The position numbers and the translations under genes were made by a program. From positions 1 through 13,408 of the forward strand of contig JAGLOT010000003.1 of NCBI GenBank assembly GCA_023137655.1: a DNA stretch of 13,408 bases, written 5' to 3'. Under the pieces are notes generated by a model, which was given only the letters and a program-made list of their open reading frames with translations, made no database searches and was not told the DNA's origin. Position 1 is the first letter of the stretch. Each line of letters starts with the position of its first letter. This DNA is from Nanobdellota archaeon (GTDB taxonomy: Archaea > Nanobdellota > Nanobdellia > Woesearchaeales > BS150m-G63). Below, one piece after another: positions 1-6,645 of this stretch.

Positions 1-550
1 CAGTTTTTTTACAACCTTCTTTTGAAGTACTACCTACATTTCTAGCAATATTATAAACATTCCATTTTTTATCCCCTGGATTTATTCTTTCAGGACAATG
101 AGATAAATCAAAATTTTGCCCACTCTTAAAATTAGGGCCTTCTAATAAAGGTAAAATTATATCTTCACAAACTCCTGGATTTACAGTAGATTCAAGAATT
201 ACAATAGCACCTTCTTTTAAGTAAGGTTTAATGGATGTAGATACTTTGATTATTGGATTTAAATCAGGTTCTTTTTCTTCATCTACAGGTGTTGGAACAC
301 ATATCAGTATGATATCTGAATTTTTAATTAATGAGATGTCTATTGAAACTTTTAATTTTGTGGTCTTAATATCTTCTTCAGCTTGTTTGTCTTCAATGGG
401 CATGATTCTATTTTTAATTTGATTAATTTTCTCTTTATCTAAATCAATTCCTACAACATTATTAAACTTTTTAGAAATTGCTAATGCTAAAGGTAATCCA
501 ACATAACCTAAACCCATTATAGCTACTTTAATATTTGAATTAATTTGCAT
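1..550 (-). CDS. UDP-N-acetylhexosamine 6-dehydrogenase (UDP-glucose/GDP-mannose dehydrogenase family), C-terminus outside window
   Basis: NAD-dependent oxidation of the C6 hydroxyl of a UDP-N-acetylhexosamine to a uronic acid is the expected reaction, supplying an acidic sugar for a surface glycan. The 183 residues visible start with a Rossmann nucleotide-binding loop GLGYVG (residues 13-18), followed by GIDLD (34-38), the VPTP strand (85-88), ESTVNPG (120-126) and CPERINPGD (152-160). The PERINPGD form is typical of the TviB/WecC/WbpA branch rather than of plain UDP-glucose dehydrogenases; substrate assignment is inferred. The catalytic cysteine region and C-terminal domain would lie beyond base 1, so completeness cannot be judged. 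The start at 550 is supported by a TATA element centred 25 bases upstream, which implies a leaderless message and transcription separate from the membrane-protein gene ending at 622. Confidence 0.93.
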   Translation of the reverse strand, partial: MQINSNIKVAIMGLGYVGLPLALAISKKFNNVVGIDLDKEKINQIKNRIMPIEDKQAEEDIKTTKLKVSIDISLIKNSDIILICVPTPVDEEKEPDLNPIIKVSTSIKPYLKEGAIVILESTVNPGVCEDIILPLLEGPNFKSGQNFDLSHCPERINPGDKKWNVYNIARNVGSTSKEGCKKT

Positions 551-570
551 AAATTATTATACTTATTTCA

Positions 571-579
571 TTATTTAAA
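571..579 (-). promoter_or_regulatory. Archaeal TATA box for the nucleotide-sugar dehydrogenase
   Basis: On the minus strand the sequence reads TTTAAATAA, preceded by GAAAAG (about 580-585), which resembles a BRE. Its centre is 25 bases from the ATG at 550, so transcription would begin at or within a few bases of the start codon. Confidence 0.6.
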
Positions 580-621
580 CTTTTCTAAAATGGCTAATTC
601 ACTAAAATTCTTTATTTGACC

Positions 622-1005
622 TTATTTTTTAAATAAGGCAGTTAATTTAGATTTATAAAAATATAATCCAGCAATTAAAGAGATTATCAAAGGAGTGATT
701 AGGTAAAATTGTTGGAATGGAATTTCAGTAAACCAATTGATATAATAAACCAATAAACTTTGAACTGAAAAACCAATACCTATGGCTAAAACTAATCTTG
801 TTAATACATCAAGTTGTTTATGAAAGTTAATCATAATCAAAAATCCTGGAATAAAATAGAGATAGACATATGAACTGAAAAATTTAACTAATACTAATAT
901 ACTTTCTTTATAATAAAGACTTTTGAGAAATATGAAAAATAAGGCTAGGAAAACTCCAAAATAAATTAAATCCTTTTTCATATTATATTTCTTAATTTTT
1001 TCCAT
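622..1005 (-). CDS. Small four-helix membrane protein of unknown function (DUF1616-like)
   Basis: A 127-residue membrane protein with four predicted hydrophobic segments at about residues 12-30, 42-60, 69-88 and 99-117, and a lysine-rich C-terminus. The stretch FIPGFLIMINF (51-61) followed by a charged loop and LTRLVLAIGIGFS resembles the PGY...ieRlalsigls pattern of DUF1616-type archaeal membrane proteins often found near glycosylation genes; this is a weak, recalled resemblance. It starts 6 bases after the stop of the upstream GT-C-like gene and has no promoter of its own, so it is probably co-transcribed and may form a complex with it. ATG at residue 9 (base 981) is an alternative start; neither has a clear ribosome binding site. 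The function is unknown. Confidence 0.8.
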   Translation of the reverse strand: MEKIKKYNMKKDLIYFGVFLALFFIFLKSLYYKESILVLVKFFSSYVYLYFIPGFLIMINFHKQLDVLTRLVLAIGIGFSVQSLLVYYINWFTEIPFQQFYLITPLIISLIAGLYFYKSKLTALFKK

Positions 1006-1011
1006 TTTTAT

Positions 1012-2586
1012 TTATTTCTTTAAAATTATTATGTGTGGAGTATTAAATATTTTTGTATAATTAGATTCTTTTTGTAATTCCTGACTGAATAACTGGGTAT
1101 ATTTTTGCAATTCTTTTTGGGTATACATATTTATAAAAATATAATCAAAATCTTTTAACTTTTTTGAAGGTATTGTAATGTTAGATAAACTGACCCAGTC
1201 AAACCCCCCATTATAAATATAGTTCCCATCATGTTTTAATTGATCAAATTCGCTATCTTGGTGGATATTTAATTTGCCATTGGAATTTATATATTGATAG
1301 ATATCAATTACTGAAATGAATTTTTTATTTAAGCTAAAAAATCCAAAACGCATTTGTCCACCATTAATCACTAATATGGAATCATTAAAGTCTAATTGGT
1401 TCTGTGAATATAAAACACCTTCCCAGATATGGCTAGTCATCATTGCATCTTTTGGTACTTCTTTAGGTGGAGCTATAACACAAATTAATACTAAGATTAT
1501 TATGCAAATAGTTAAAACAATTATTGATCTATATTTTTTAAGTCTTAAATAAATATAATAAATTGGCAATCCAAGAAATGGGGATAAAATAATTGGCCAA
1601 AAATGTCTTATTTGTAATGCTCCTTTCGTATATCCAAAATAAATTGCATATGTGAGGAGTAATAGAGATCCAGAAAATAATGTAAGATAATTAAATTTAT
1701 TATATTTTTTATTAAATAATAGAAATAATGAAAGTATTAACCCTAAAATTAAAATATATTTTATTAATCCAAAATCTGAAAAGAAAATGGCATCCCCCAC
1801 TGTTTTATAATTAAGGGTGCTAGTTAATCCGGTTTTACTCAGAAGTGAGAATATTAATATTGGAATAAATCCAAAAATTAAAGGTACGATTAACATGAGA
1901 CTTATAAGTATTTTTATGATTAAATGAATCTTGATTTTTTTATGGATTAAAAGATAAATTGCTAATATGAATAAGAAAAAAATGAAATAAAGAAATTCTC
2001 TTCCATGACTTAAAAAGCCTACGGCATTTAATATTGTGAACATTATAATTAATTTGTTTAATGGATTTTTAATAATATGATATAGGATAATTGTAGTTAA
2101 AAAAACAAAAAATAGGTTATAAGAAGTTGGTTGACAGCCCCAGGTTATGAAGGTGTTAAATGGAAATTTATATAGGAATAACATCAAAGGGAGTGAAAAA
2201 TATGCTATTTTTTTATTGATGTTCCAAATTAATGCAAAAAATGCAAATATCAAGAATAGAGTTATCATTAATTGAGATGCCAAAAATCCATCATAGCTTT
2301 CTAATCCAGAAAAAGAAGTAACCATAGTCGGTATAAAAATATTTAAGGGAGATCTTGAATGATAACTATTGTTATATCCATAATTATAGTGGGGGGCAAC
2401 CCATTTTGCACCGCCTGAATCAGTTATTTCATCTATCTGGTTCATACCCCAAAAATTGTCTCTTGCAAGAAAATATGAAGGTGAATTATGACTTAAATAT
2501 CCATCTGATATTTTTGAAGAAAAAGAGATTAATATTATAAAAAATAGTATTAAGTAAATAAATAGTAATTTTTTATTTAATTCCAT
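1012..2586 (-). CDS. Polytopic GT-C-like membrane glycosyltransferase
   Basis: A 524-residue protein with an N-terminal membrane anchor (6-22), a large hydrophilic first loop (about 24-80), roughly eight to ten further transmembrane helices up to residue 371, and a soluble C-terminal domain (375-524) expected outside the cell. The first loop holds acidic pairs (RDN at 42-44, DE at 52-53) where GT-C enzymes carry their metal- and donor-binding acidic motif. QIRHFWPIILSPFLG (325-339) resembles the R/H-P region ahead of the last helices in GT39/GT83-like proteins. The likely role is transfer of a sugar from a polyprenyl-phosphate carrier to an extracellular acceptor. Context supports this: the divergent operon encodes a polyprenyl-phosphate sugar synthase and a small putative flippase. 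Family membership is inferred from topology and loop motifs only; acceptor and sugar are unknown. It has its own near-leaderless promoter at 2615-2622. Confidence 0.82.
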   Translation of the reverse strand: MELNKKLLFIYLILFFIILISFSSKISDGYLSHNSPSYFLARDNFWGMNQIDEITDSGGAKWVAPHYNYGYNNSYHSRSPLNIFIPTMVTSFSGLESYDGFLASQLMITLFLIFAFFALIWNINKKIAYFSLPLMLFLYKFPFNTFITWGCQPTSYNLFFVFLTTIILYHIIKNPLNKLIIMFTILNAVGFLSHGREFLYFIFFLFILAIYLLIHKKIKIHLIIKILISLMLIVPLIFGFIPILIFSLLSKTGLTSTLNYKTVGDAIFFSDFGLIKYILILGLILSLFLLFNKKYNKFNYLTLFSGSLLLLTYAIYFGYTKGALQIRHFWPIILSPFLGLPIYYIYLRLKKYRSIIVLTICIIILVLICVIAPPKEVPKDAMMTSHIWEGVLYSQNQLDFNDSILVINGGQMRFGFFSLNKKFISVIDIYQYINSNGKLNIHQDSEFDQLKHDGNYIYNGGFDWVSLSNITIPSKKLKDFDYIFINMYTQKELQKYTQLFSQELQKESNYTKIFNTPHIIILKK

Positions 2587-2614
2587 TTTAAGTAAATAAT
2601 ATTAGGTAAAAATA

Positions 2615-2622
2615 TTTATAAA
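2615..2622 (-). promoter_or_regulatory. Archaeal TATA box for the GT-C-like gene
   Basis: A perfect palindromic TTTATAAA, preceded on the minus strand by the purine-rich GGAAGA, which fits a BRE. Its centre lies about 32 bases from the ATG at 2586, implying a 5' leader of only a few bases. It is one of two back-to-back promoters in the 133-base divergent intergenic region 2587-2719. Confidence 0.65.
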
Positions 2623-2690
2623 TCTTCCTATATTTTATATTGTTGTAGTGGTGAATATTCTTTATAGGGGTTTCTTTGTTTATAGGTAGA

Positions 2691-2698
2691 TTTATAAA
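2691..2698 (+). promoter_or_regulatory. Archaeal TATA box for the GT2-flippase operon
   Basis: TTTATAAA preceded by GGTAGA, a BRE-like purine run. The centre is about 25 bases before the ATG at 2720, so the transcript should begin at or next to the start codon. The element is about 76 bases from its divergent partner. Confidence 0.68.
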
Positions 2699-2719
2699 TT
2701 CTAGAACCATTTTATTATT

Positions 2720-3436
2720 ATGGAAATTTCAATTGTACTTCCAGCATATAATGAAGAAAAAAGGATAGGCCTTACATTAAAAAAAGTTATAAAATACTGT
2801 AAATTAAATTTTGATAGGTATGAAATAATAGTTGTAGATGATGGCTCAAAAGATAATACTTCAAAAATAGTAAATAATTATTCTAATAATAATGTTAAAT
2901 TATTAAAAAATAAAAAGAATATGGGGAAGGGATATTCAGTTAAACGGGGGATATTAAATGCAAAATATTCCATAGTTTTATTTTCAGATAGTGATTTAGC
3001 AACACCCATAGAAGAACTCAAAAACTTTTTACCTCATATTAAAAAGTATGATGTTTTAATAGGTTCTAGAAAACTTAAAAATTCTAATATTAAAATAAAA
3101 CAACCAGTACATAGGCAATTGATGGGGAAAGTTTTCCCTTTGTTTGTTAGATTAATTGCATTAAGAGGTTTTAAAGATACTCAATGTGGTTTTAAATTAT
3201 TTAAAACATCTGTCGCAAAAAAAATAGTGAAATTACAAACATTTAATAGATTTTCTTTTGATGTAGAGATTTTATTTATTGCAAAAAAGAAAGGTTATAA
3301 AATCAAGGAATTACCTGTTGTTTGGATAGATCAAGAAAATAGTACTGTGGATCCGGTTAAGGATGGGATTAGGATGGTTTTAGATATATCCAAAATTAGA
3401 TATAATCATATGTTAAAAAAATATGGGGTGGAGTGA
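2720..3436 (+). CDS. Polyprenyl-phosphate glycosyltransferase, GT2 family (DPM1/ALG5-like)
   Basis: Transfers a sugar from a nucleotide donor to dolichyl/polyprenyl phosphate on the cytoplasmic face. The GT-A fold signature is complete: SIVLPAYNEE (4-13), VVDDGS (38-43), the GKGYSVKRG loop (69-77) typical of dolichyl-phosphate sugar synthases, the metal-binding DSD at 90-92, GSR (115-117), the QCGFKLF block (155-161) and FDVEIL (180-185) followed by ELPVVW. The FKDTQCGFKLF and FSFDVEILFIAKKKGYKIKELPV blocks match the ALG5/DPM1-like group of about 240 residues. There are no C-terminal membrane helices, unlike GtrB or ArnC enzymes, so it should be membrane-associated only. The gene is first in a two-gene operon, with one base separating its stop from the preferred start of the putative flippase gene. 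The sugar (glucose or mannose) is not decidable. Confidence 0.93.
   Translation: MEISIVLPAYNEEKRIGLTLKKVIKYCKLNFDRYEIIVVDDGSKDNTSKIVNNYSNNNVKLLKNKKNMGKGYSVKRGILNAKYSIVLFSDSDLATPIEELKNFLPHIKKYDVLIGSRKLKNSNIKIKQPVHRQLMGKVFPLFVRLIALRGFKDTQCGFKLFKTSVAKKIVKLQTFNRFSFDVEILFIAKKKGYKIKELPVVWIDQENSTVDPVKDGIRMVLDISKIRYNHMLKKYGVE
3427..3433 (+). promoter_or_regulatory. Shine-Dalgarno-like site deciding the flippase start
   Basis: The sequence GGTGGAG lies 4 bases before the ATG at 3438 and pairs well with the conserved archaeal anti-SD. It favours 3438 over an in-frame ATG at 3423 that overlaps this site and the previous gene. Confidence 0.5.
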
Positions 3437-3437
3437 A

Positions 3438-3782
3438 ATGGCTATAAAAATATCATTAATTTTACTTGTTGCTTTTTGTGCCTTATTGGGTGCTGCAGGA
3501 CAAGTTTTTTTTAAATTAGCATCAAAAGATTTAAGTTTTCAAATAATGTCCTTATTGACTAATTGGAAATTATTTTTGGGATTGTTTTTGTATGGAGTCG
3601 CTACAATCCTTTTCATATATGCACTTAAACAAGGTAATTTGTCTGTTTTATATCCTATTATTGCAACAAGTTATATTTGGGTGAGTATTTTCTCAGTTAA
3701 ATTTTTAGGAGAAACATTTGCCCCATTTAAGTGGGTGGGAATTTTATTAATTATTTTAGCGATTGGGATAATTACTCGTTAA
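3438..3782 (+). CDS. Small EamA/SMR-type membrane transporter, putative lipid-linked sugar flippase
   Basis: A 114-residue protein with four transmembrane segments at about residues 4-26, 46-64, 69-90 and 95-112, the size and layout of the small multidrug resistance/EamA half-transporters that act as dimers. GQVFFKLA at the end of helix 1 (21-28), YALKQGNLSVLYPI (61-74) and FLGE (89-92) before helix 4 are family hallmarks; the first two recall the ArnE/ArnF flippase subunits. The gene directly follows a polyprenyl-phosphate glycosyltransferase with a 1-base gap, so the inferred job is to flip the polyprenyl-phosphate sugar to the outer face for the divergent GT-C-like enzyme. Drug or metabolite export is the alternative. 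The start at 3438 is chosen for the GGTGGAG site; a start at 3423 would add five residues. Confidence 0.85.
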   Translation: MAIKISLILLVAFCALLGAAGQVFFKLASKDLSFQIMSLLTNWKLFLGLFLYGVATILFIYALKQGNLSVLYPIIATSYIWVSIFSVKFLGETFAPFKWVGILLIILAIGIITR

Positions 3783-3789
3783 TTTTTTT
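3783..3789 (+). terminator. Oligo-T archaeal terminator
   Basis: A run of seven T directly follows the stop codon at 3782, with more T-rich sequence after it (3796-3800). Archaeal RNA polymerase terminates at such runs without a hairpin. It sits between the converging flippase and PIG-L genes. Confidence 0.5.
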
Positions 3790-3798
3790 AATTTATTT

Positions 3799-4377
3799 TT
3801 AATTTATTTGATAAATATCTTTATCTCTTGGAGTAACTTTGAATTTTTTTTGTATGTTGATTTTGGTCTTTAATTGAAAATCACAACTTAAATCAGGTGA
3901 ACCTTTCCTGAAACTAGTATAAACTATATTCTTGGTTATTAATTTACATTTATTAATTAATCTAGTATAGGGGTTGATAGAATTATTATAACTACAATAT
4001 TGAAATAATTGGTTACTTAATGTTTGTTTACTGGTTTGATTTATTAATCGATGGTCTGGATGAGTATCATAATCTGGGATATAAACAAGGTCTGTTTTAT
4101 TGACTTCTTTTTTTAAGAATTGTTTGAGTTTATTAATATTTATTTTTCTAGATGTTTCATTTAAACATTTAATTTGATAGTTAAATTTTTTACTTAATTC
4201 TTTTGAAACAAGAATCCTTCTTTTTAATCCTTTGGTGCTTTTTTCATATATTGATTTGGATGTGATGATTAAAACTTTAACTTTTTGTTTATGGGATAAG
4301 GTTTCTAGAATTTTACATCCACAACCAATCCATTCATCGTCTGGGTGTGGTGCTATTATAACTATGTTTTGAGACAT
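3799..4377 (-). CDS. PIG-L family zinc-dependent N-deacetylase
   Basis: Expected to remove the N-acetyl group from an amino sugar in a glycan or glycolipid precursor (the family includes GlcNAc-PI, MshB and BshB deacetylases). The catalytic motif PHPDDE lies at residues 10-15 and the second zinc/active-site motif HPDH at 106-109, so H11, D14 and H109 are available as ligands and D13 as the general base: the enzyme looks active. Its 192 residues are somewhat shorter than the usual 220-260. It has its own promoter, whose TATA box overlaps the stop codon of the upstream FemAB-like gene, so it can be transcribed independently of the long glycan operon. Its neighbour suggests that the freed amine may be re-acylated or aminoacylated. 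The exact substrate is unknown. Confidence 0.93.
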   Translation of the reverse strand: MSQNIVIIAPHPDDEWIGCGCKILETLSHKQKVKVLIITSKSIYEKSTKGLKRRILVSKELSKKFNYQIKCLNETSRKININKLKQFLKKEVNKTDLVYIPDYDTHPDHRLINQTSKQTLSNQLFQYCSYNNSINPYTRLINKCKLITKNIVYTSFRKGSPDLSCDFQLKTKINIQKKFKVTPRDKDIYQIN

Positions 4378-4398
4378 GATTTAAATTTGATAAATTAC

Positions 4399-4406
4399 TT
4401 TATAAA
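4399..4406 (-). promoter_or_regulatory. TATA box for PIG-L gene, overlapping the upstream stop codon
   Basis: TTTATAAA preceded on the minus strand by GAAAGA. Its centre is about 26 bases from the ATG at 4377, predicting a leaderless transcript. It covers the TAA stop (4400-4402) of the FemAB-like gene. Confidence 0.62.
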
Positions 4407-5014
4407 TCTTTCTTATACTTAAGTTTTTTTTGAATTTCGTATTTTAATTTTCGTAATATTTTACTGTGCCTTAACCATCTCCACCAAATATATTTGATAA
4501 GGTTGATTTTATTTTCTTTTTTGATGATTTCGCCACCCCACCTTATTTTAAAGGTGTCTATATTTTTTAAGTATTTAGAGTGTATATTTATTCCACCAAG
4601 ATCAAAATATTGATATCCTTTTTTCTTAAAATACAATAATATTTTCCAATATAATAGGACATTTGCTTGGGTATTCCTATATTCATAATCACTTGAGTTA
4701 TATGTTAAACTTATAGTGTCTTTACTTTTAGTATTAACAATTGCAAACCCAATAATTTTTTTATTTAATAAAACAACAAAAAGAAATCCATTATCAAATA
4801 TATTAGAATTTGGATGGAGATAATTAATTTCACAAGTTTTTTGGTATAATTCATAACATTTTTTATGGTCTTGCTTTTTTCCTGGCCTAAAAACTACCTT
4901 ATTTTTAATGGCTTTTTTAATGGACCACCTATGATTTTTATGAATCTGTTTAGTGAATAATTCTTCTTCAGATTTTTCAAGGTTTATAATAACAATTCCA
5001 TGTTTTAGTTTCAT
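4400..5014 (-). CDS. FemAB-like GNAT acyl/aminoacyltransferase
   Basis: A 204-residue single GNAT-type domain of the FemAB/BioF2-like group. Visible family features are HRWSIKKAIKNKV (28-40), matching the w.irkA...GV segment that opens the second FemX domain; a GNAT core strand with FVVLLNKKIIGFAIV (79-93); and YFDLGGI....DTFKIRWGGEII (136-163), the near-diagnostic YDLGG...FKxxFGG block. Bacterial FemABX proteins have two such domains (about 330-420 residues); here only one is present, so it is a short form. They transfer amino acids from aminoacyl-tRNA, or acyl groups, to amines. Here the target may be an amino sugar exposed by the PIG-L deacetylase; that is inference. The ATG overlaps the stop of the upstream fusion gene by four bases (ATGA), indicating translational coupling. 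Confidence 0.82.
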   Translation of the reverse strand: MKLKHGIVIINLEKSEEELFTKQIHKNHRWSIKKAIKNKVVFRPGKKQDHKKCYELYQKTCEINYLHPNSNIFDNGFLFVVLLNKKIIGFAIVNTKSKDTISLTYNSSDYEYRNTQANVLLYWKILLYFKKKGYQYFDLGGINIHSKYLKNIDTFKIRWGGEIIKKENKINLIKYIWWRWLRHSKILRKLKYEIQKKLKYKKDL

Positions 5015-6645
5015 TTTTTATAACAAATATAATAATTTGTACCTTTATTAGACATTTTGATTATTTTTGAAAATCCTACTTTTTTAGGTTCATCTAAGGA
5101 ATTATTTTTACAATATGTTTTTAAGCCACCAAATTGGTGCTTTTCATATCTGTAATTGTTAAATGCAAAAATACTATGGATCATACTTTTGATATAGTGT
5201 ATTCGAATAAATGGGTATTTTGTATATATTGGAGATTTTAAATAAAATCTTTTGTGTGAAGAATATATAAATACCCCTCCTTTTTTTAATATTCTAAACG
5301 ATTCTTTCATACATCTAATTCTTTTTTCATAGGGGGCTAAATAATCAATCCCATTATAACTAAAGAATACAGTATCAAAAGTTTTATTTTTAAATTTTAA
5401 ATTTGAAGCATTCATGATTCTAAAGTCAATATTTGGAAATTTTTCTTTTGCCTTTTTTATTAAATTGGTGGCATAATCAATTCCAATAACCTTAAATCCT
5501 TTTTTGTATAAATTAATTGTAGTCCTTCCACAACCACAACCCATATCTAATACTTTATTTTTTTTAAAATACTTGCCTATAATCATTTTTTCTTTAGGCA
5601 TTAGATGTTCTAAATCATAAATTTTAGTGGAATTGTTAAATGAAACTAAATTTAAATCTGTTTTTTTAATCATTTTTTTAAATTTTGTTGAAAAAGTGCT
5701 GGTGGATTTTGTATTGTGGTATTTTTTTGCAATAATCCTTGATTTATTTGAAAGCATAATCAATTCTTTTTTGGATAACTTTTGTAAATCAGTTATTTTA
5801 TTTAAATATGCCTTATAATCAAATGAATTTATTATTAAGGTAGGGTCTAATTCTTCAACTAAATCCTTATTTCCTGTTTTATATGAAACAATTGGAATTA
5901 ATCCTGCGGCCATTGATTCTATTACTGATGTGCCACCTGCATCAAATCTAGACGGGAATAAGAGGAATAAACTTTTTGCCATATAGTTAATTGGGGGTTT
6001 AAAACCAGTAAAATGAAGATTTTTAAGGTGATTATATTTATTGTAAATTTTTTGTGCCTTCCAAATATCCCCTAAGATATAAACTTCATATTTAATTTTA
6101 CTTGCAATTTTTGCAGAAATATCTGTACCTTTTCCAAGACGTGTTTTAATACCGATAGATAATATTGATTTTGTTTTAAAATTGGGTTTATTTTTAAAAT
6201 AATTCGGATTTAATACAGGAGTATATAAATAATCTAGGGGGATTTTATTATTATACTTTTTCAATTTCTTTTTTAACATTTTAGATATGATAAATACTCC
6301 ATCTAGTTTTTTAGCCAATGGTTTATAGAATGCTTTTTTTAAAAAAAAGTTAGATTCAAACCTTGCATCATTAAGTCGAAGAATTAATTTACAATTTTCA
6401 TGCCTTAATGTTTTTTTCAAATAACCTAGAAACATGGAACTTGGACTATTCAATAAATATATGTCATGTTTAGGTATTTTAAAACATAAATACCAAGAAT
6501 TTATTAATTCTATTAGAATTTTTAAGGTCCCATTTTTTATGCAAGTGGGTGATTTGTTATAATAGATAGTTTGAGTGACCTGATTAAATGAGTCCTTGGC
6601 AGACTTATGTATGGAGCCCCCAGTTAAAATTGCAATTTTAATCAT
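5011..6645 (-). CDS. Bifunctional GT4 glycosyltransferase - SAM methyltransferase fusion
   Basis: A 544-residue two-domain protein. Residues 1-330 are a GT-B glycosyltransferase of family 4: an N-terminal Rossmann half starting MIKIAILTGGS, a central LSIGIKTRLGKG (162-173) where the donor half begins, and the donor-site helix FDAGGTSVIESMAAGLIPIVS (234-254) with E243, followed by GNKDLVEE. Residues 345-544 are a class I methyltransferase: motif I VLDMGCGCG (365-373), the SAM-ribose acid D390 in IGID, FDTVFFSYNG (423-432) as motif IV, and LKKGGVFIYSSH. A sugar would be added and that sugar or a neighbour methylated in the cytoplasm; substrate is unknown. The start at 6645 is preferred over 6678 because it begins the canonical first strand and gives an ATGA four-base overlap with the upstream stop, whereas 6678 adds 11 residues and a 37-base overlap. 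Confidence 0.9.
   Translation of the reverse strand: MIKIAILTGGSIHKSAKDSFNQVTQTIYYNKSPTCIKNGTLKILIELINSWYLCFKIPKHDIYLLNSPSSMFLGYLKKTLRHENCKLILRLNDARFESNFFLKKAFYKPLAKKLDGVFIISKMLKKKLKKYNNKIPLDYLYTPVLNPNYFKNKPNFKTKSILSIGIKTRLGKGTDISAKIASKIKYEVYILGDIWKAQKIYNKYNHLKNLHFTGFKPPINYMAKSLFLLFPSRFDAGGTSVIESMAAGLIPIVSYKTGNKDLVEELDPTLIINSFDYKAYLNKITDLQKLSKKELIMLSNKSRIIAKKYHNTKSTSTFSTKFKKMIKKTDLNLVSFNNSTKIYDLEHLMPKEKMIIGKYFKKNKVLDMGCGCGRTTINLYKKGFKVIGIDYATNLIKKAKEKFPNIDFRIMNASNLKFKNKTFDTVFFSYNGIDYLAPYEKRIRCMKESFRILKKGGVFIYSSHKRFYLKSPIYTKYPFIRIHYIKSMIHSIFAFNNYRYEKHQFGGLKTYCKNNSLDEPKKVGFSKIIKMSNKGTNYYICYKK

Noticed and set aside
231-422. Open plus-strand frame of 63 codons
   Set aside because: It is fully antisense to the dehydrogenase, whose catalytic-family motifs lie in the minus strand; it shows no family features.
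551-621. Search for a small RNA or terminator hairpin in the gap
   Set aside because: Only the TATA/BRE-like element of the dehydrogenase gene was found; no convincing stem or oligo-T run on the minus strand.
1316-1552. Open plus-strand frame of 78 codons
   Set aside because: Antisense to the C-terminal part of the GT-C-like gene; no promoter or ribosome site and no recognisable features.
2587-2719. Possible small ORF or RNA in the 133-base divergent intergenic region
   Set aside because: No frame of useful length and no structured RNA is visible; the two TATA elements explain the region.
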